Positions 1 through 5,426 of a stretch of 5,481 bases of DNA are shown here, in pieces. Position 1 is the first letter of the stretch. Every line of letters starts with the position of its first letter. The position numbers and the translations under genes were made by a program. Source of the DNA: Saprospiraceae bacterium (GTDB taxonomy: Bacteria > Bacteroidota > Bacteroidia > Chitinophagales > Saprospiraceae). A model generated the notes under the pieces. It did no database searches. It worked only from the letters and a program-made list of their open reading frames with translations, and was not told where the DNA came from. Location: assembly GCA_023300255.1 (NCBI GenBank), contig JALZWC010000942.1:1-5481 (forward strand), in the 5' to 3' direction.

Positions 1-1230
1 GTTCAAAAGTTCCATAGTTATTCTACGGAACGAGTGGAACCTGTTTGTAGTCATTTTGGTTTATGTGGTGGTTGCAAATTACAGCACATCCAATACGCCA
101 AACAATTAGAATTTAAACAGTTAGAAGTAGAAAATGCCCTGAAGCGGATTGGTAAAGTCGAGGTAGGAGAAATCTTACCGATCATTGGTGCCGAGAACCA
201 AACCTATTACCGAAATAAACTAGAATTCTCTTTCTCTGCAAAACGCTGGTTGACGAATGAAGAAATCAATACGGATATTTCTAATAGAGTAGATGTACTA
301 GGTTTTCATCCACTAGGCTCCTATGATAAGGTTATTGACTTAAAGCATTGCTACTTGCAATATGAACCATCGAATGAAATTCGAAATACCGTCCGAGAGA
401 TTGCAAAAGAGCACGAGCTAAGTTTCTATGATGCTTATGCACAGGTAGGATTTATGCGACAGTTGATGGTCCGAATTACCTCCTTAGGAGAAATTATGTT
501 GATCGTTAGTGTATTGAAAAATGACACCGAAAAACTATTTCCTTTACTGGATGAAATTATCAAAAGATTGCCTGCTGTTACTTCCTTGTTCTATTGTATT
601 AACGATAAGAAAAATGATTACATGTACGACTTAGACATGGTACATTATCATGGTACAAAGGAAGTCGAAGATGTCTTAGGAGCAATTCGTTTTAAAATAG
701 GACCGAAATCTTTCTTCCAAACAAATACAGAACAAGCCGTCGCCTTATACGAAACGATTGTAGATTTCGCAGATTTTAAAGGTACAGAAAACGTGTATGA
801 TTTATATACAGGTATTGGAAGTATCGCTTTATATATAGCCAAGCATTGCCAACAAGTAGTAGGCATCGAAGAAATTGCTGCTGCCATAGAAGATGCTAAA
901 AAGAATGCGGCATTAAATGATATTGAAAATACCATTTTCTACGCAGGAGATGTCAAAAATATTCTAACAGATGCCTTCGCTATAGAACACGGAAAACCAG
1001 ACATTTTAATTACAGATCCTCCAAGAGCAGGGATGCATCCAAAAGTGGTGCAAATGCTATTAACATTAGAAGTGCCAACGCTAATCTATGTAAGTTGTAA
1101 ACCTTCTACACAAGCCAGAGATTTAGAAATTTTAGGAGAAAAATATGAGGTTGTAAAAACAAGAGCAGTAGATATGTTCCCCCACACTCCACATATCGAA
1201 AACGTAGCACTCCTAAAACTAAGAACGTAA
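1..1230 (+). CDS. rlmD: 23S rRNA (uracil-5-)-methyltransferase, RlmD/RumA type (5' partial)
   Basis: This enzyme transfers a methyl group from S-adenosylmethionine to C5 of a uridine in 23S rRNA, U1939 in E. coli RlmD. The frame is open from base 1, giving 409 residues in the window (numbered from base 1), so the true start and most of the N-terminal TRAM domain lie to the left. The GTG at 34 is in frame but falls inside conserved sequence just before the cluster cysteines and is probably not the start. Iron-sulfur ligands appear as C16-x5-C22-x2-C25, with C117 in the KHC context as the likely fourth. The methyltransferase domain has FFQTN (Q240), the SAM-binding YDLYTGIGS (266-274), DPPRAG (339-344), the nucleophile C366 in SCKPST and the likely base E400 in PHIEN. 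All key residues are present, so the enzyme is probably active. The TrmA-family fold is certain. The exact target uridine is inferred, and an RlmCD-like dual specificity is possible. Confidence 0.9.
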   Translation, partial: VQKFHSYSTERVEPVCSHFGLCGGCKLQHIQYAKQLEFKQLEVENALKRIGKVEVGEILPIIGAENQTYYRNKLEFSFSAKRWLTNEEINTDISNRVDVLGFHPLGSYDKVIDLKHCYLQYEPSNEIRNTVREIAKEHELSFYDAYAQVGFMRQLMVRITSLGEIMLIVSVLKNDTEKLFPLLDEIIKRLPAVTSLFYCINDKKNDYMYDLDMVHYHGTKEVEDVLGAIRFKIGPKSFFQTNTEQAVALYETIVDFADFKGTENVYDLYTGIGSIALYIAKHCQQVVGIEEIAAAIEDAKKNAALNDIENTIFYAGDVKNILTDAFAIEHGKPDILITDPPRAGMHPKVVQMLLTLEVPTLIYVSCKPSTQARDLEILGEKYEVVKTRAVDMFPHTPHIENVALLKLRT

Positions 1231-1235
1231 TACCA

Positions 1236-1280
1236 GCCCCAAAGTGGGCGACACCTTGTAGCCCATGACGCAGTCGTGGG
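1236..1280 (+). repeat. REP-like palindromic repeat, copy 1
   Basis: This bipartite palindrome starts 6 bp after the rlmD stop. A small hairpin (GCCC 1236-1239 with GGGC 1246-1249) is followed by the 12-base spacer GACACCTTGTAG (1250-1261) and a main hairpin, CCCATGAC (1262-1269), loop GCA, GTCGTGGG (1273-1280). The stem is 8 bp with one T-G pair. GTAG sits directly at the 5' foot of the main hairpin, as in REP elements recognised by RAYT transposases. No T-tract follows, so it is not a standard intrinsic terminator. Confidence 0.75.
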
Positions 1281-1288
1281 AGACAACA

Positions 1289-1316
1289 CCCAGTAACGCA
1301 TAAACAAAGTCATGGG
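1289..1316 (+). repeat. Decayed REP-like repeat between the two good copies
   Basis: CCCAGTAACGCA (1289-1300) aligns with CCCATGACGCA of the flanking copies, and GTCATGGG (1309-1316) is identical to the right half-stem of the second copy. The two parts are separated by eight extra bases (1301-1308). The GTAG and the small upstream hairpin are not recognisable here. I read it as a degenerate third unit, but a partial duplication is equally possible. Confidence 0.5.
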
Positions 1317-1321
1317 AAGCA

Positions 1322-1365
1322 GCTCCAACGGAGCGACATCCTGTAGCCCATGACGCAGTCATGGG
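1322..1365 (+). repeat. REP-like palindromic repeat, copy 2
   Basis: This copy has the same architecture and orientation as the copy at 1236-1280. A small hairpin GCTCC-AAC-GGAGC (1322-1334) is followed by the spacer GACATCCTGTAG (1335-1346), identical to copy 1 at 10 of 12 positions, and a perfect 8-bp hairpin CCCATGAC-GCA-GTCATGGG (1347-1365). The small hairpin keeps its pairing although its bases differ from copy 1, which suggests selection on structure. It ends 11 bp before the DUF72 start codon, so it would lie in that gene's leader if transcription starts upstream. Confidence 0.8.
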
Positions 1366-1376
1366 AAAAATATATC

Positions 1377-2291
1377 ATGAAATTCGGAAAACTACCAGAC
1401 ATCACCCAAGTAGACTTCAGCCTACCTCCTGATCCAGAAGGTACAACCGCTATCTTATCAAAGCTTCCCCAAGCAAAAGCGCCCAAACTATATGTAGGTT
1501 GTACAGGCTGGGGGATGAAGGAATGGGTGGGAAAAGTATATCCAGAAAAAGCCAAAGCCAAAGACTACCTAAGACATTATACCAAACAATTTAACACCAT
1601 AGAACTCAATACGACCCATTACAGAATTCCTTCTATAGAAACGATTGCCAAGTGGAAACAGGCAGCCTTACCAGACTTTCATTTCTGTCCAAAAATACCA
1701 CAGACTATCAGCCATAGTCGAGACCTAGGGCTATCAAAAGGCGGTATACAAGCCTTTTGTGAGGTCATCCAAAGCTTAGAAATGCATTTAGGTTGTTGTT
1801 TTATGCAATTACCTCCCTACTTTGGCGTAGATCGGATAATGATATTGGAAAAATTTTTAGACTTTTTTCCAAACCATATACCTTTATCCATAGAAGTGAG
1901 GCATGAAAGTTGGTTCTTAAATCAAGAGAATTTATCTAGATTGGCTAGTTTATTAGAACGAAAACAAGTAGCTTTCGTCATCACAGATGTAGCGGGTAGG
2001 AGAGATGTCTTGCATCAGCGACTCACAAACGAGATAGCTGTTGTACGTTTTGTTGGAAATGACTTAGTACCAAGTGATTTTTCGAGAATTAACGAATGGG
2101 TACTACGTTTAAAAAAATGGACGGAGGAAGGTTTGCAAGCAGCTTATTTTTTCACACATGAACCCGACAATCTCCAAGCACCTGAATTGGCGCAATATCT
2201 AGTAGAGCAAGTCCAAAAGATAATACCAACTATTCAAACTCGTGGCCCTCAATGGCATGAAAAAGGAGGCGGACAAATGAGTTTGTTTTAA
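1377..2291 (+). CDS. DUF72 (YecE-like) family protein
   Basis: This is a complete 304-residue protein of the DUF72/YecE family, which folds as a TIM barrel and has no established reaction. Family-like segments, in order, are VGCTGWGMKEWVG (40-52), FNTIELNTTHYRIP (72-85), CPKIPQTISHSRDL (104-117), CCFMQLPPYFG (140-150), IEVRHESWF (172-180), TDVAGRRD (203-210), RFVGND (224-229) and FTHEPDN (259-265). There is no signal peptide or membrane segment, so it is probably cytoplasmic. I chose ATG 1377 because MKFGKLPDI reads like the usual N-terminus of Bacteroidota homologues. The in-frame ATG at 1350 lies inside a palindromic repeat and would only add repeat-encoded residues. The upstream bases are A/T-rich without a clear Shine-Dalgarno site. 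The protein ends in QMSLF (300-304), which resembles a beta sliding-clamp-binding motif and hints at a DNA-linked role (inference). Confidence 0.88.
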   Translation: MKFGKLPDITQVDFSLPPDPEGTTAILSKLPQAKAPKLYVGCTGWGMKEWVGKVYPEKAKAKDYLRHYTKQFNTIELNTTHYRIPSIETIAKWKQAALPDFHFCPKIPQTISHSRDLGLSKGGIQAFCEVIQSLEMHLGCCFMQLPPYFGVDRIMILEKFLDFFPNHIPLSIEVRHESWFLNQENLSRLASLLERKQVAFVITDVAGRRDVLHQRLTNEIAVVRFVGNDLVPSDFSRINEWVLRLKKWTEEGLQAAYFFTHEPDNLQAPELAQYLVEQVQKIIPTIQTRGPQWHEKGGGQMSLF

Positions 2292-2296
2292 AAAAT

Positions 2297-2324
2297 AGAA
2301 TAGAGAGCAGAGAATAGAGAGCAG
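2297..2324. repeat. Perfect 14-bp tandem duplication AGAATAGAGAGCAG x2
   Basis: AGAATAGAGAGCAG occurs twice head to tail (2297-2310 and 2311-2324), followed by a partial third start (AGA). It forms the left arm of the surrounding inverted repeat. The right arm is not duplicated in the same way, so the tandem copy may have arisen by replication slippage. Confidence 0.85.
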
Positions 2325-2330
2325 AGACAG

Positions 2331-2353
2331 ATTTCGTTTACAAACAACGAAAT
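2331..2353. repeat. Small hairpin inside the inverted-repeat element
   Basis: ATTTCGTT (2331-2338) and AACGAAAT (2346-2353) form a perfect 8-bp stem with a 7-base loop. No T-tract follows. It sits near the middle of the larger inverted repeat, so a transcript could fold into a two-level structure upstream of ppk1. Confidence 0.7.
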
Positions 2354-2443
2354 TTGGTCATTTTCTAAACGGAATACATCTCTACTCTCGCTTCTCTATT
2401 CTAAAACGGGTAAGGTTTTAAACAAGAAACGAAAAACTAAACG

Positions 2444-4510
2444 ATGCAAAAAGAAGCACCATTTATACATAGAGATATTAGCTGGTTGTCCTTTAATTAC
2501 AGAGTGTTACAAGAAGCAAAAGATCCATCTGTTCCTTTATTTGAGCGGATCAAATTCTTAGCTATTTATTCAAGTAACTTAGGAGAATATTTTGCAGTAC
2601 GGGTAGCTCAGCACATTAATTTATTGAAAATTAATAAAAAGACTAAGAAGAAACTAGATTACGACCCGAAGCAAGTACTAAGAGAAATTCGAGATGTACT
2701 TAATTATCAATTAGAAGAATTCAGTGATATTTTTGAAAACCAAATTGTCAGGGAATTAAAAAAATATGATATACGGCTTTTAAGAAGATTACAACTTAAC
2801 CAAGAGCAAGAAGAATTTGTGGAAGATTATTTTAAAGATAATTTGATGCCCTTCGTGCAGCCTGTGTTAATGATCAAGCATAAGATTCGACCATTTTTGA
2901 GTAATGCGGCATTGTATCTAATGATAGAAATGCGAGACAAAGAAAATGATAAAAAAAATGACAAGAAACAGAATGCGATCGTAAAAATTCCTTCCGACCA
3001 TTTACCTCGATTTATTACATTACCTAGTTCCAAAGCAAAAAGGAAAGATATCATTATGCTAGATGATATCATTCGGCACAATGTAAAATATCTATTTCCA
3101 GGCTATGAAATTTTAGATACCTATTCCATCAAATTAACCAGAGATGCTGCGCTATATATAGACGATGAATTCTCAGGGAATTTATTAGCAAAAATCAAAC
3201 ATAGTTTAACAAAAAGAGATGTAGGACCTCCATCCAGATTAGTGATTGATAGAGAAATGCCTAACAAGCAGTTAGATTTTCTAATGGACAATTTTGGCTT
3301 AGAAAAGTATGGTGTTTTCCCAGAAGGACGGTATCATAATAATTTTGATTTCTTTCAATTTCCAGACTTTGGACTAACACAATTAAAAAATATCTCTTTT
3401 CCTCCTTTACCATACAAGCCATTAGAAAAGACAGAAGATTATTTCAAATCCTTACGAGAGCGAGATCACTTGGTCCACTTTCCGTACCAGTCTTATGAAT
3501 CTGTTGTTCGGTTTTTTGAAGAGGCGGCGAATGATCCAGATGTAACGCATATCAAAATTATTCAATATCGAGTAGCCAAGAAATCTAGAATCATGTCCGC
3601 CTTAGCGAAGGCTGTTAAAAATGGTAAACAAGTTTCTGCTTTTATAGAGGTGAAAGCGAGATTTGATGAAGAAGCCAATTTAAAATGGGGGGAATTTTTA
3701 GAAAAAGCAGGCGTGGAAGTACACTACAGTTTTCCTGGATTAAAAGTACATTCTAAAGCGGCTTTAGTAAGACGGACGGAAAAAAGAGGCGCAAAGCTAT
3801 ACACCTATATGAGTACCGGTAACTTCCATGAAGACACCGCAAAGATATATAGTGATTTTGGTCTATTTACAGCAGATAGAAGAATCACTAATGAAATAGC
3901 GAGAGTATTTTCTTATCTGGAAACCGTAAAGCGTCCCAATAGCAATTTTAAACATCTTCTAGTTGGTCAATTCAATCTACGCCATAGTTTATTAACATTG
4001 ATTGACCAAGAAATTGAAAATAAATCGATGGATAGGCCTGCCAAAATACTGCTCAAAATGAACAGTTTACAGGATCCTATGATGATTAAAAAATTATATG
4101 AAGCGAGTCAGGCAGGGGTGAGTATCAAGTTAATCATTCGAGGTATTTGCTGCCTAGTACCTGGCGTCAAAGGTTGGAGCGAGAATATTAAGGTGATCAG
4201 TATTGTAGATCGCTTCTTAGAGCATGCTCGGGTCTTTATTTTTCACAACAATGGTGAAGAGAAGATCTATCTTTCTTCTGCTGATTGGATGACTAGAAAT
4301 CTAAGTTATAGAGTAGAAACGGTCTTCCCTATCTATGATGAGTCGATCCGCAAAGAACTCGTAGAAATCATGAATATGCAGCTTTCTGATAATGTTAAGG
4401 CTAGAATTATAGATAAGCATGATCAAAATAAATACCAAAAGGGTCGGGAGGAGCTGCCTATTCGCTCTCAATCGGAGTTGTATTACTATTATAAGCGTCG
4501 TATGGATTAG
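2444..4510 (+). CDS. ppk1: Polyphosphate kinase 1 (PPK1)
   Basis: PPK1 reversibly polymerises the terminal phosphate of ATP into inorganic polyphosphate through a phosphohistidine intermediate, supporting phosphate storage and stress survival. The protein has 688 residues, the same length as E. coli PPK. The N-terminal domain opens with RDISWLSFNYRVLQEA (10-25) and YSSNLGEYFAVRVA (42-55), where N45 matches an ATP-contacting residue of the E. coli enzyme. The two phospholipase-D-like C-terminal domains carry QYRVAK (R376), VKARFDEE (R406), the phosphorylated histidine H436 in KVHSKAA and the second catalytic histidine H594 in LEHARVF. STGNFHEDTAKIYSDFGLFT (457-476) is also conserved. A lysine/asparagine-rich stretch at 164-177 is probably a surface loop. 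ATG 2444 sits directly before the conserved N-terminus in A-rich sequence without a Shine-Dalgarno site. No exopolyphosphatase or PPK2 gene is adjacent in the window. The enzyme appears intact. Confidence 0.97.
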   Translation: MQKEAPFIHRDISWLSFNYRVLQEAKDPSVPLFERIKFLAIYSSNLGEYFAVRVAQHINLLKINKKTKKKLDYDPKQVLREIRDVLNYQLEEFSDIFENQIVRELKKYDIRLLRRLQLNQEQEEFVEDYFKDNLMPFVQPVLMIKHKIRPFLSNAALYLMIEMRDKENDKKNDKKQNAIVKIPSDHLPRFITLPSSKAKRKDIIMLDDIIRHNVKYLFPGYEILDTYSIKLTRDAALYIDDEFSGNLLAKIKHSLTKRDVGPPSRLVIDREMPNKQLDFLMDNFGLEKYGVFPEGRYHNNFDFFQFPDFGLTQLKNISFPPLPYKPLEKTEDYFKSLRERDHLVHFPYQSYESVVRFFEEAANDPDVTHIKIIQYRVAKKSRIMSALAKAVKNGKQVSAFIEVKARFDEEANLKWGEFLEKAGVEVHYSFPGLKVHSKAALVRRTEKRGAKLYTYMSTGNFHEDTAKIYSDFGLFTADRRITNEIARVFSYLETVKRPNSNFKHLLVGQFNLRHSLLTLIDQEIENKSMDRPAKILLKMNSLQDPMMIKKLYEASQAGVSIKLIIRGICCLVPGVKGWSENIKVISIVDRFLEHARVFIFHNNGEEKIYLSSADWMTRNLSYRVETVFPIYDESIRKELVEIMNMQLSDNVKARIIDKHDQNKYQKGREELPIRSQSELYYYYKRRMD

Positions 4511-4533
4511 GATTTTTGGGATTTTAGGATTTT
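4510..4533. repeat. GGATTTT short repeat at the ppk1 stop
   Basis: GGATTTT occurs three times at 4510-4516, 4519-4525 and 4527-4533, with spacings of 9 and 8 bases. The first copy begins on the last base of the ppk1 stop codon. The function is unknown, and it may simply be low-complexity sequence. Confidence 0.5.
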
Positions 4534-4672
4534 CTGTACTGGATGGCTGTTTATACTAGGTAAGGGCATACTAAAAGCTTAATCATTGCCAATATAACAA
4601 TATGATTTCATAATTAATCCAAACTATATATAAATAACTTCCCTCAATCTTTAGACTAATAAAAAAAAACTG

Positions 4673-4680
4673 TAATTTTG
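4673..4680 (+). promoter_or_regulatory. Candidate Bacteroidota -7 promoter element (TAATTTTG)
   Basis: TAATTTTG matches the Bacteroidota -7 consensus TAnnTTTG at all fixed positions. No good TTG-type -33 element is seen about 20 bases upstream; only a weak CTTTAG lies near 4649. A start just downstream would give the tRNA a leader of about 110 bases. A closer alternative, TAAATTTC at 4785-4792, misses the final G and lies only 5 bp before the tRNA. Confidence 0.45.
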
Positions 4681-4740
4681 CGGTCTGTTCAAATAAAATT
4701 TAAAAACACTTGGGTTAAATGAAACTAAAAAAGTGATTTT

Positions 4741-4779
4741 ATAGTTTGAATAATAGCTTGGATATTTATTAGAAACTAT
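4741..4779. repeat. Hairpin upstream of the tRNA gene
   Basis: ATAGTTT (4741-4747) pairs with AAACTAT (4773-4779), and inside it AATAA (4749-4753) pairs with TTATT (4766-4770), leaving a 12-base loop. An alternative pairing joins GTTTGAA (4744-4750) with TTCAAAC (4790-4796) directly before the tRNA. The sequence is very AT-rich, so chance pairing is a real possibility. Confidence 0.4.
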
Positions 4780-4797
4780 TCTTTTAAATTTCAAACA

Positions 4798-4872
4798 GGT
4801 CCTGTAGCTCAGTTGGTTAGTAGCACCTGACTCATAATCAGGGGGTCCAAGGTTCGAGCCCTTGCGGGACCA
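4798..4872 (+). tRNA. tRNA with CAT anticodon (elongator tRNA-Met, or tRNA-Ile2)
   Basis: A cloverleaf of 75 bases is visible. The acceptor stem is GGTCCTG (4798-4804) with CGGGACC (4865-4871). The anticodon stem is CCTGA/TCAGG (4826-4830, 4838-4842), with loop CTCATAA and anticodon CAT at 4833-4835. The variable loop is GGGTC, the T arm is CAAGG-TTCGAGC-CCTTG (4848-4864), and the discriminator is A4872. CCA is not encoded. It is not an initiator, because the first acceptor pair is a normal G-C. The D arm is odd: GCT (4807-4809) pairs with AGC (4822-4824), C4810 faces T4821, and there is one base more than in the usual GGTTAGAGC form. The C4-G and C5-G acceptor pairs resemble E. coli tRNA-Ile2, whose C34 is changed to lysidine by TilS, so isoleucine identity cannot be excluded. 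Confidence 0.9.
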
Positions 4873-4886
4873 CAAACAAAAAAGAT

Positions 4887-4924
4887 AACGTCTTGTAAAC
4901 TAGTGTTTTACAAGGCGTTTTTTT
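4887..4924 (+). terminator. Intrinsic terminator after the tRNA
   Basis: A 13-bp stem (4887-4899 with 4907-4919, one G-T pair) has a 7-base loop and ends in a run of seven T (4918-4924). It begins 14 bp after the tRNA end and is a clear Rho-independent terminator for the tRNA transcript. Confidence 0.88.
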
Positions 4925-4958
4925 GTTTCCAACACCAACTTCGAGACCTCCTAGTCCG

Positions 4959-4985
4959 TTAGATGTTTTGTAAACATTAGTCTAA
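4959..4985. repeat. Small palindrome at the edge of the nuclease remnant
   Basis: ATGTTT (4963-4968) and AAACAT (4972-4977) form a 6-bp stem with loop TGT. TTAG (4959-4962) and CTAA (4982-4985) extend it after a 4-base bulge. It ends exactly where the frame of the downstream nuclease remnant becomes open. No T-tract follows, and the significance is uncertain. Confidence 0.4.
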
Positions 4986-5321
4986 AAACTATTAAAAGCG
5001 AAAATAACAACAGGTGGAGATGTTAAAAAGCGAGTTGCTAATGCCAGTAATGATCCAACCTTTCTAATGGCTGATGTGGAAATTATTGCCACATACAAAC
5101 TCGCTAACATTAACAGAACAAAACTTGAAGCAATTATTCATAAATTTTTTAGTGCAACAAAGTTGGATGTCGAAATTATTGATCGGTTTGGGAAGCCTGT
5201 AAAAGCAAGAGAATGGTTTTTGGTGCCACTCTTCATAATTGATGAAGTGGTAAATAAAATTAAGGATGGCACTATTAGTGATTATTATTATGATCCCGCT
5301 TCAGCTGAACTAAAGAGATAA
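4986..5321 (+). pseudogene. C-terminal remnant of a T5orf172/GIY-YIG-type nuclease gene
   Basis: An ATG at 5067 gives 84 residues (MADVEIIATYKL...), but the same frame is open back to 4986 and already reads like the family there: ITTGGDVKKRVANASNDPTF (5004-5063). That matches the T5orf172/GIY-YIG pattern in which an Arg follows the K-I-G-x-T segment. The R codon is at 5031-5033, and a family-type Glu lies in KLEAIIHKFF (codon 5127-5129). REWFLVPLFIIDEVVNKIKDG and the YYYDP near the end are typical of the C-terminal part. The GIY...YIG tyrosines and the whole N-terminal half are absent, a stop lies at 4983-4985, and no start codon is visible between there and 5067. I therefore call it a 5'-truncated gene, probably catalytically dead. 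It may still be translated from ATG 5067 as a small protein. It sits between two terminators beside a tRNA, a common site of integration and decay. The family assignment is from recall of its conserved motifs. Confidence 0.65.
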
Positions 5322-5389
5322 GTATCTACGAATGATATTGCATATACGAACCTTTTGATACTTCAAGTTGAGATAGTGTTAATTGAATT

Positions 5390-5426
5390 AAAAGCCTTAC
5401 AAAGTTAAATCTTGTAAGGCTTTTTT
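5390..5426 (+). terminator. Intrinsic terminator after the nuclease remnant
   Basis: A perfect 13-bp stem, AAAAGCCTTACAA (5390-5402) with its complement at 5412-5424, has a 9-base loop and a T-run at 5421-5426. It lies about 70 bp after the stop of the nuclease remnant and is probably the terminator of the original gene. Because of the A-run on its left side it could also act on the - strand. Confidence 0.87.

Larger units (their letters stand above)
2297..2402. repeat. Inverted-repeat element in the DUF72-ppk1 spacer (MITE-like?)
   Basis: Two 24-bp arms, 2297-2320 and 2379-2402, are inverted copies with 20 of 24 positions complementary. The outer 10 bp (AGAATAGAGA / TCTCTATTCT) are perfect. 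A second hairpin sits inside, and A-runs flank both ends. No reading frame lies within. It nearly fills the 152-bp spacer, starting 5 bp after the DUF72 stop and ending 41 bp before ppk1. It could be a small non-autonomous mobile unit or a structured leader. There is no T-tract after the right arm, so a classical terminator is unlikely. Confidence 0.6.
4534..4797. other. Intergenic region between ppk1 and the tRNA gene
   Basis: I see no protein gene on either strand in this AT-rich stretch. The minus-strand frame across 4651-4875 runs antisense through the tRNA and has no protein-like features. No convincing intrinsic terminator for ppk1 was found here. The stretch contains a candidate promoter at 4673-4680 and a hairpin at 4741-4779, listed separately. 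Confidence 0.6.

Noticed and set aside
34..36. GTG as the start of the rlmD reading frame
   Set aside because: The frame is open to base 1 and the upstream codons read like the end of the TRAM domain leading into the cluster cysteines. The real start is outside the window.
648..935. Minus-strand open frame inside rlmD
   Set aside because: It lies antisense to a well-supported gene and shows no recognisable protein features.
1236..1365. CRISPR array
   Set aside because: There are only two good units, each internally palindromic with an unequal spacing and a decayed copy between them, and no cas genes. REP-like elements fit better.
1086..1561. Two overlapping minus-strand frames across the rlmD-DUF72 spacer
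   Set aside because: They run through the palindromic repeats and antisense to both neighbouring genes, with low-complexity, non-protein-like translations.
2827..3081. Minus-strand open frame inside ppk1
   Set aside because: It is antisense to conserved PPK1 coding sequence.
4651..4875. Minus-strand 74-codon frame over the tRNA
   Set aside because: Its N-terminal part is simply the antisense of the tRNA, a common false gene call.
4939..4950. Possible attachment-site repeat of the tRNA 3' end
   Set aside because: Only TTCGAG is shared with the T loop, far too short to support an att site. No integrase is present in the window.
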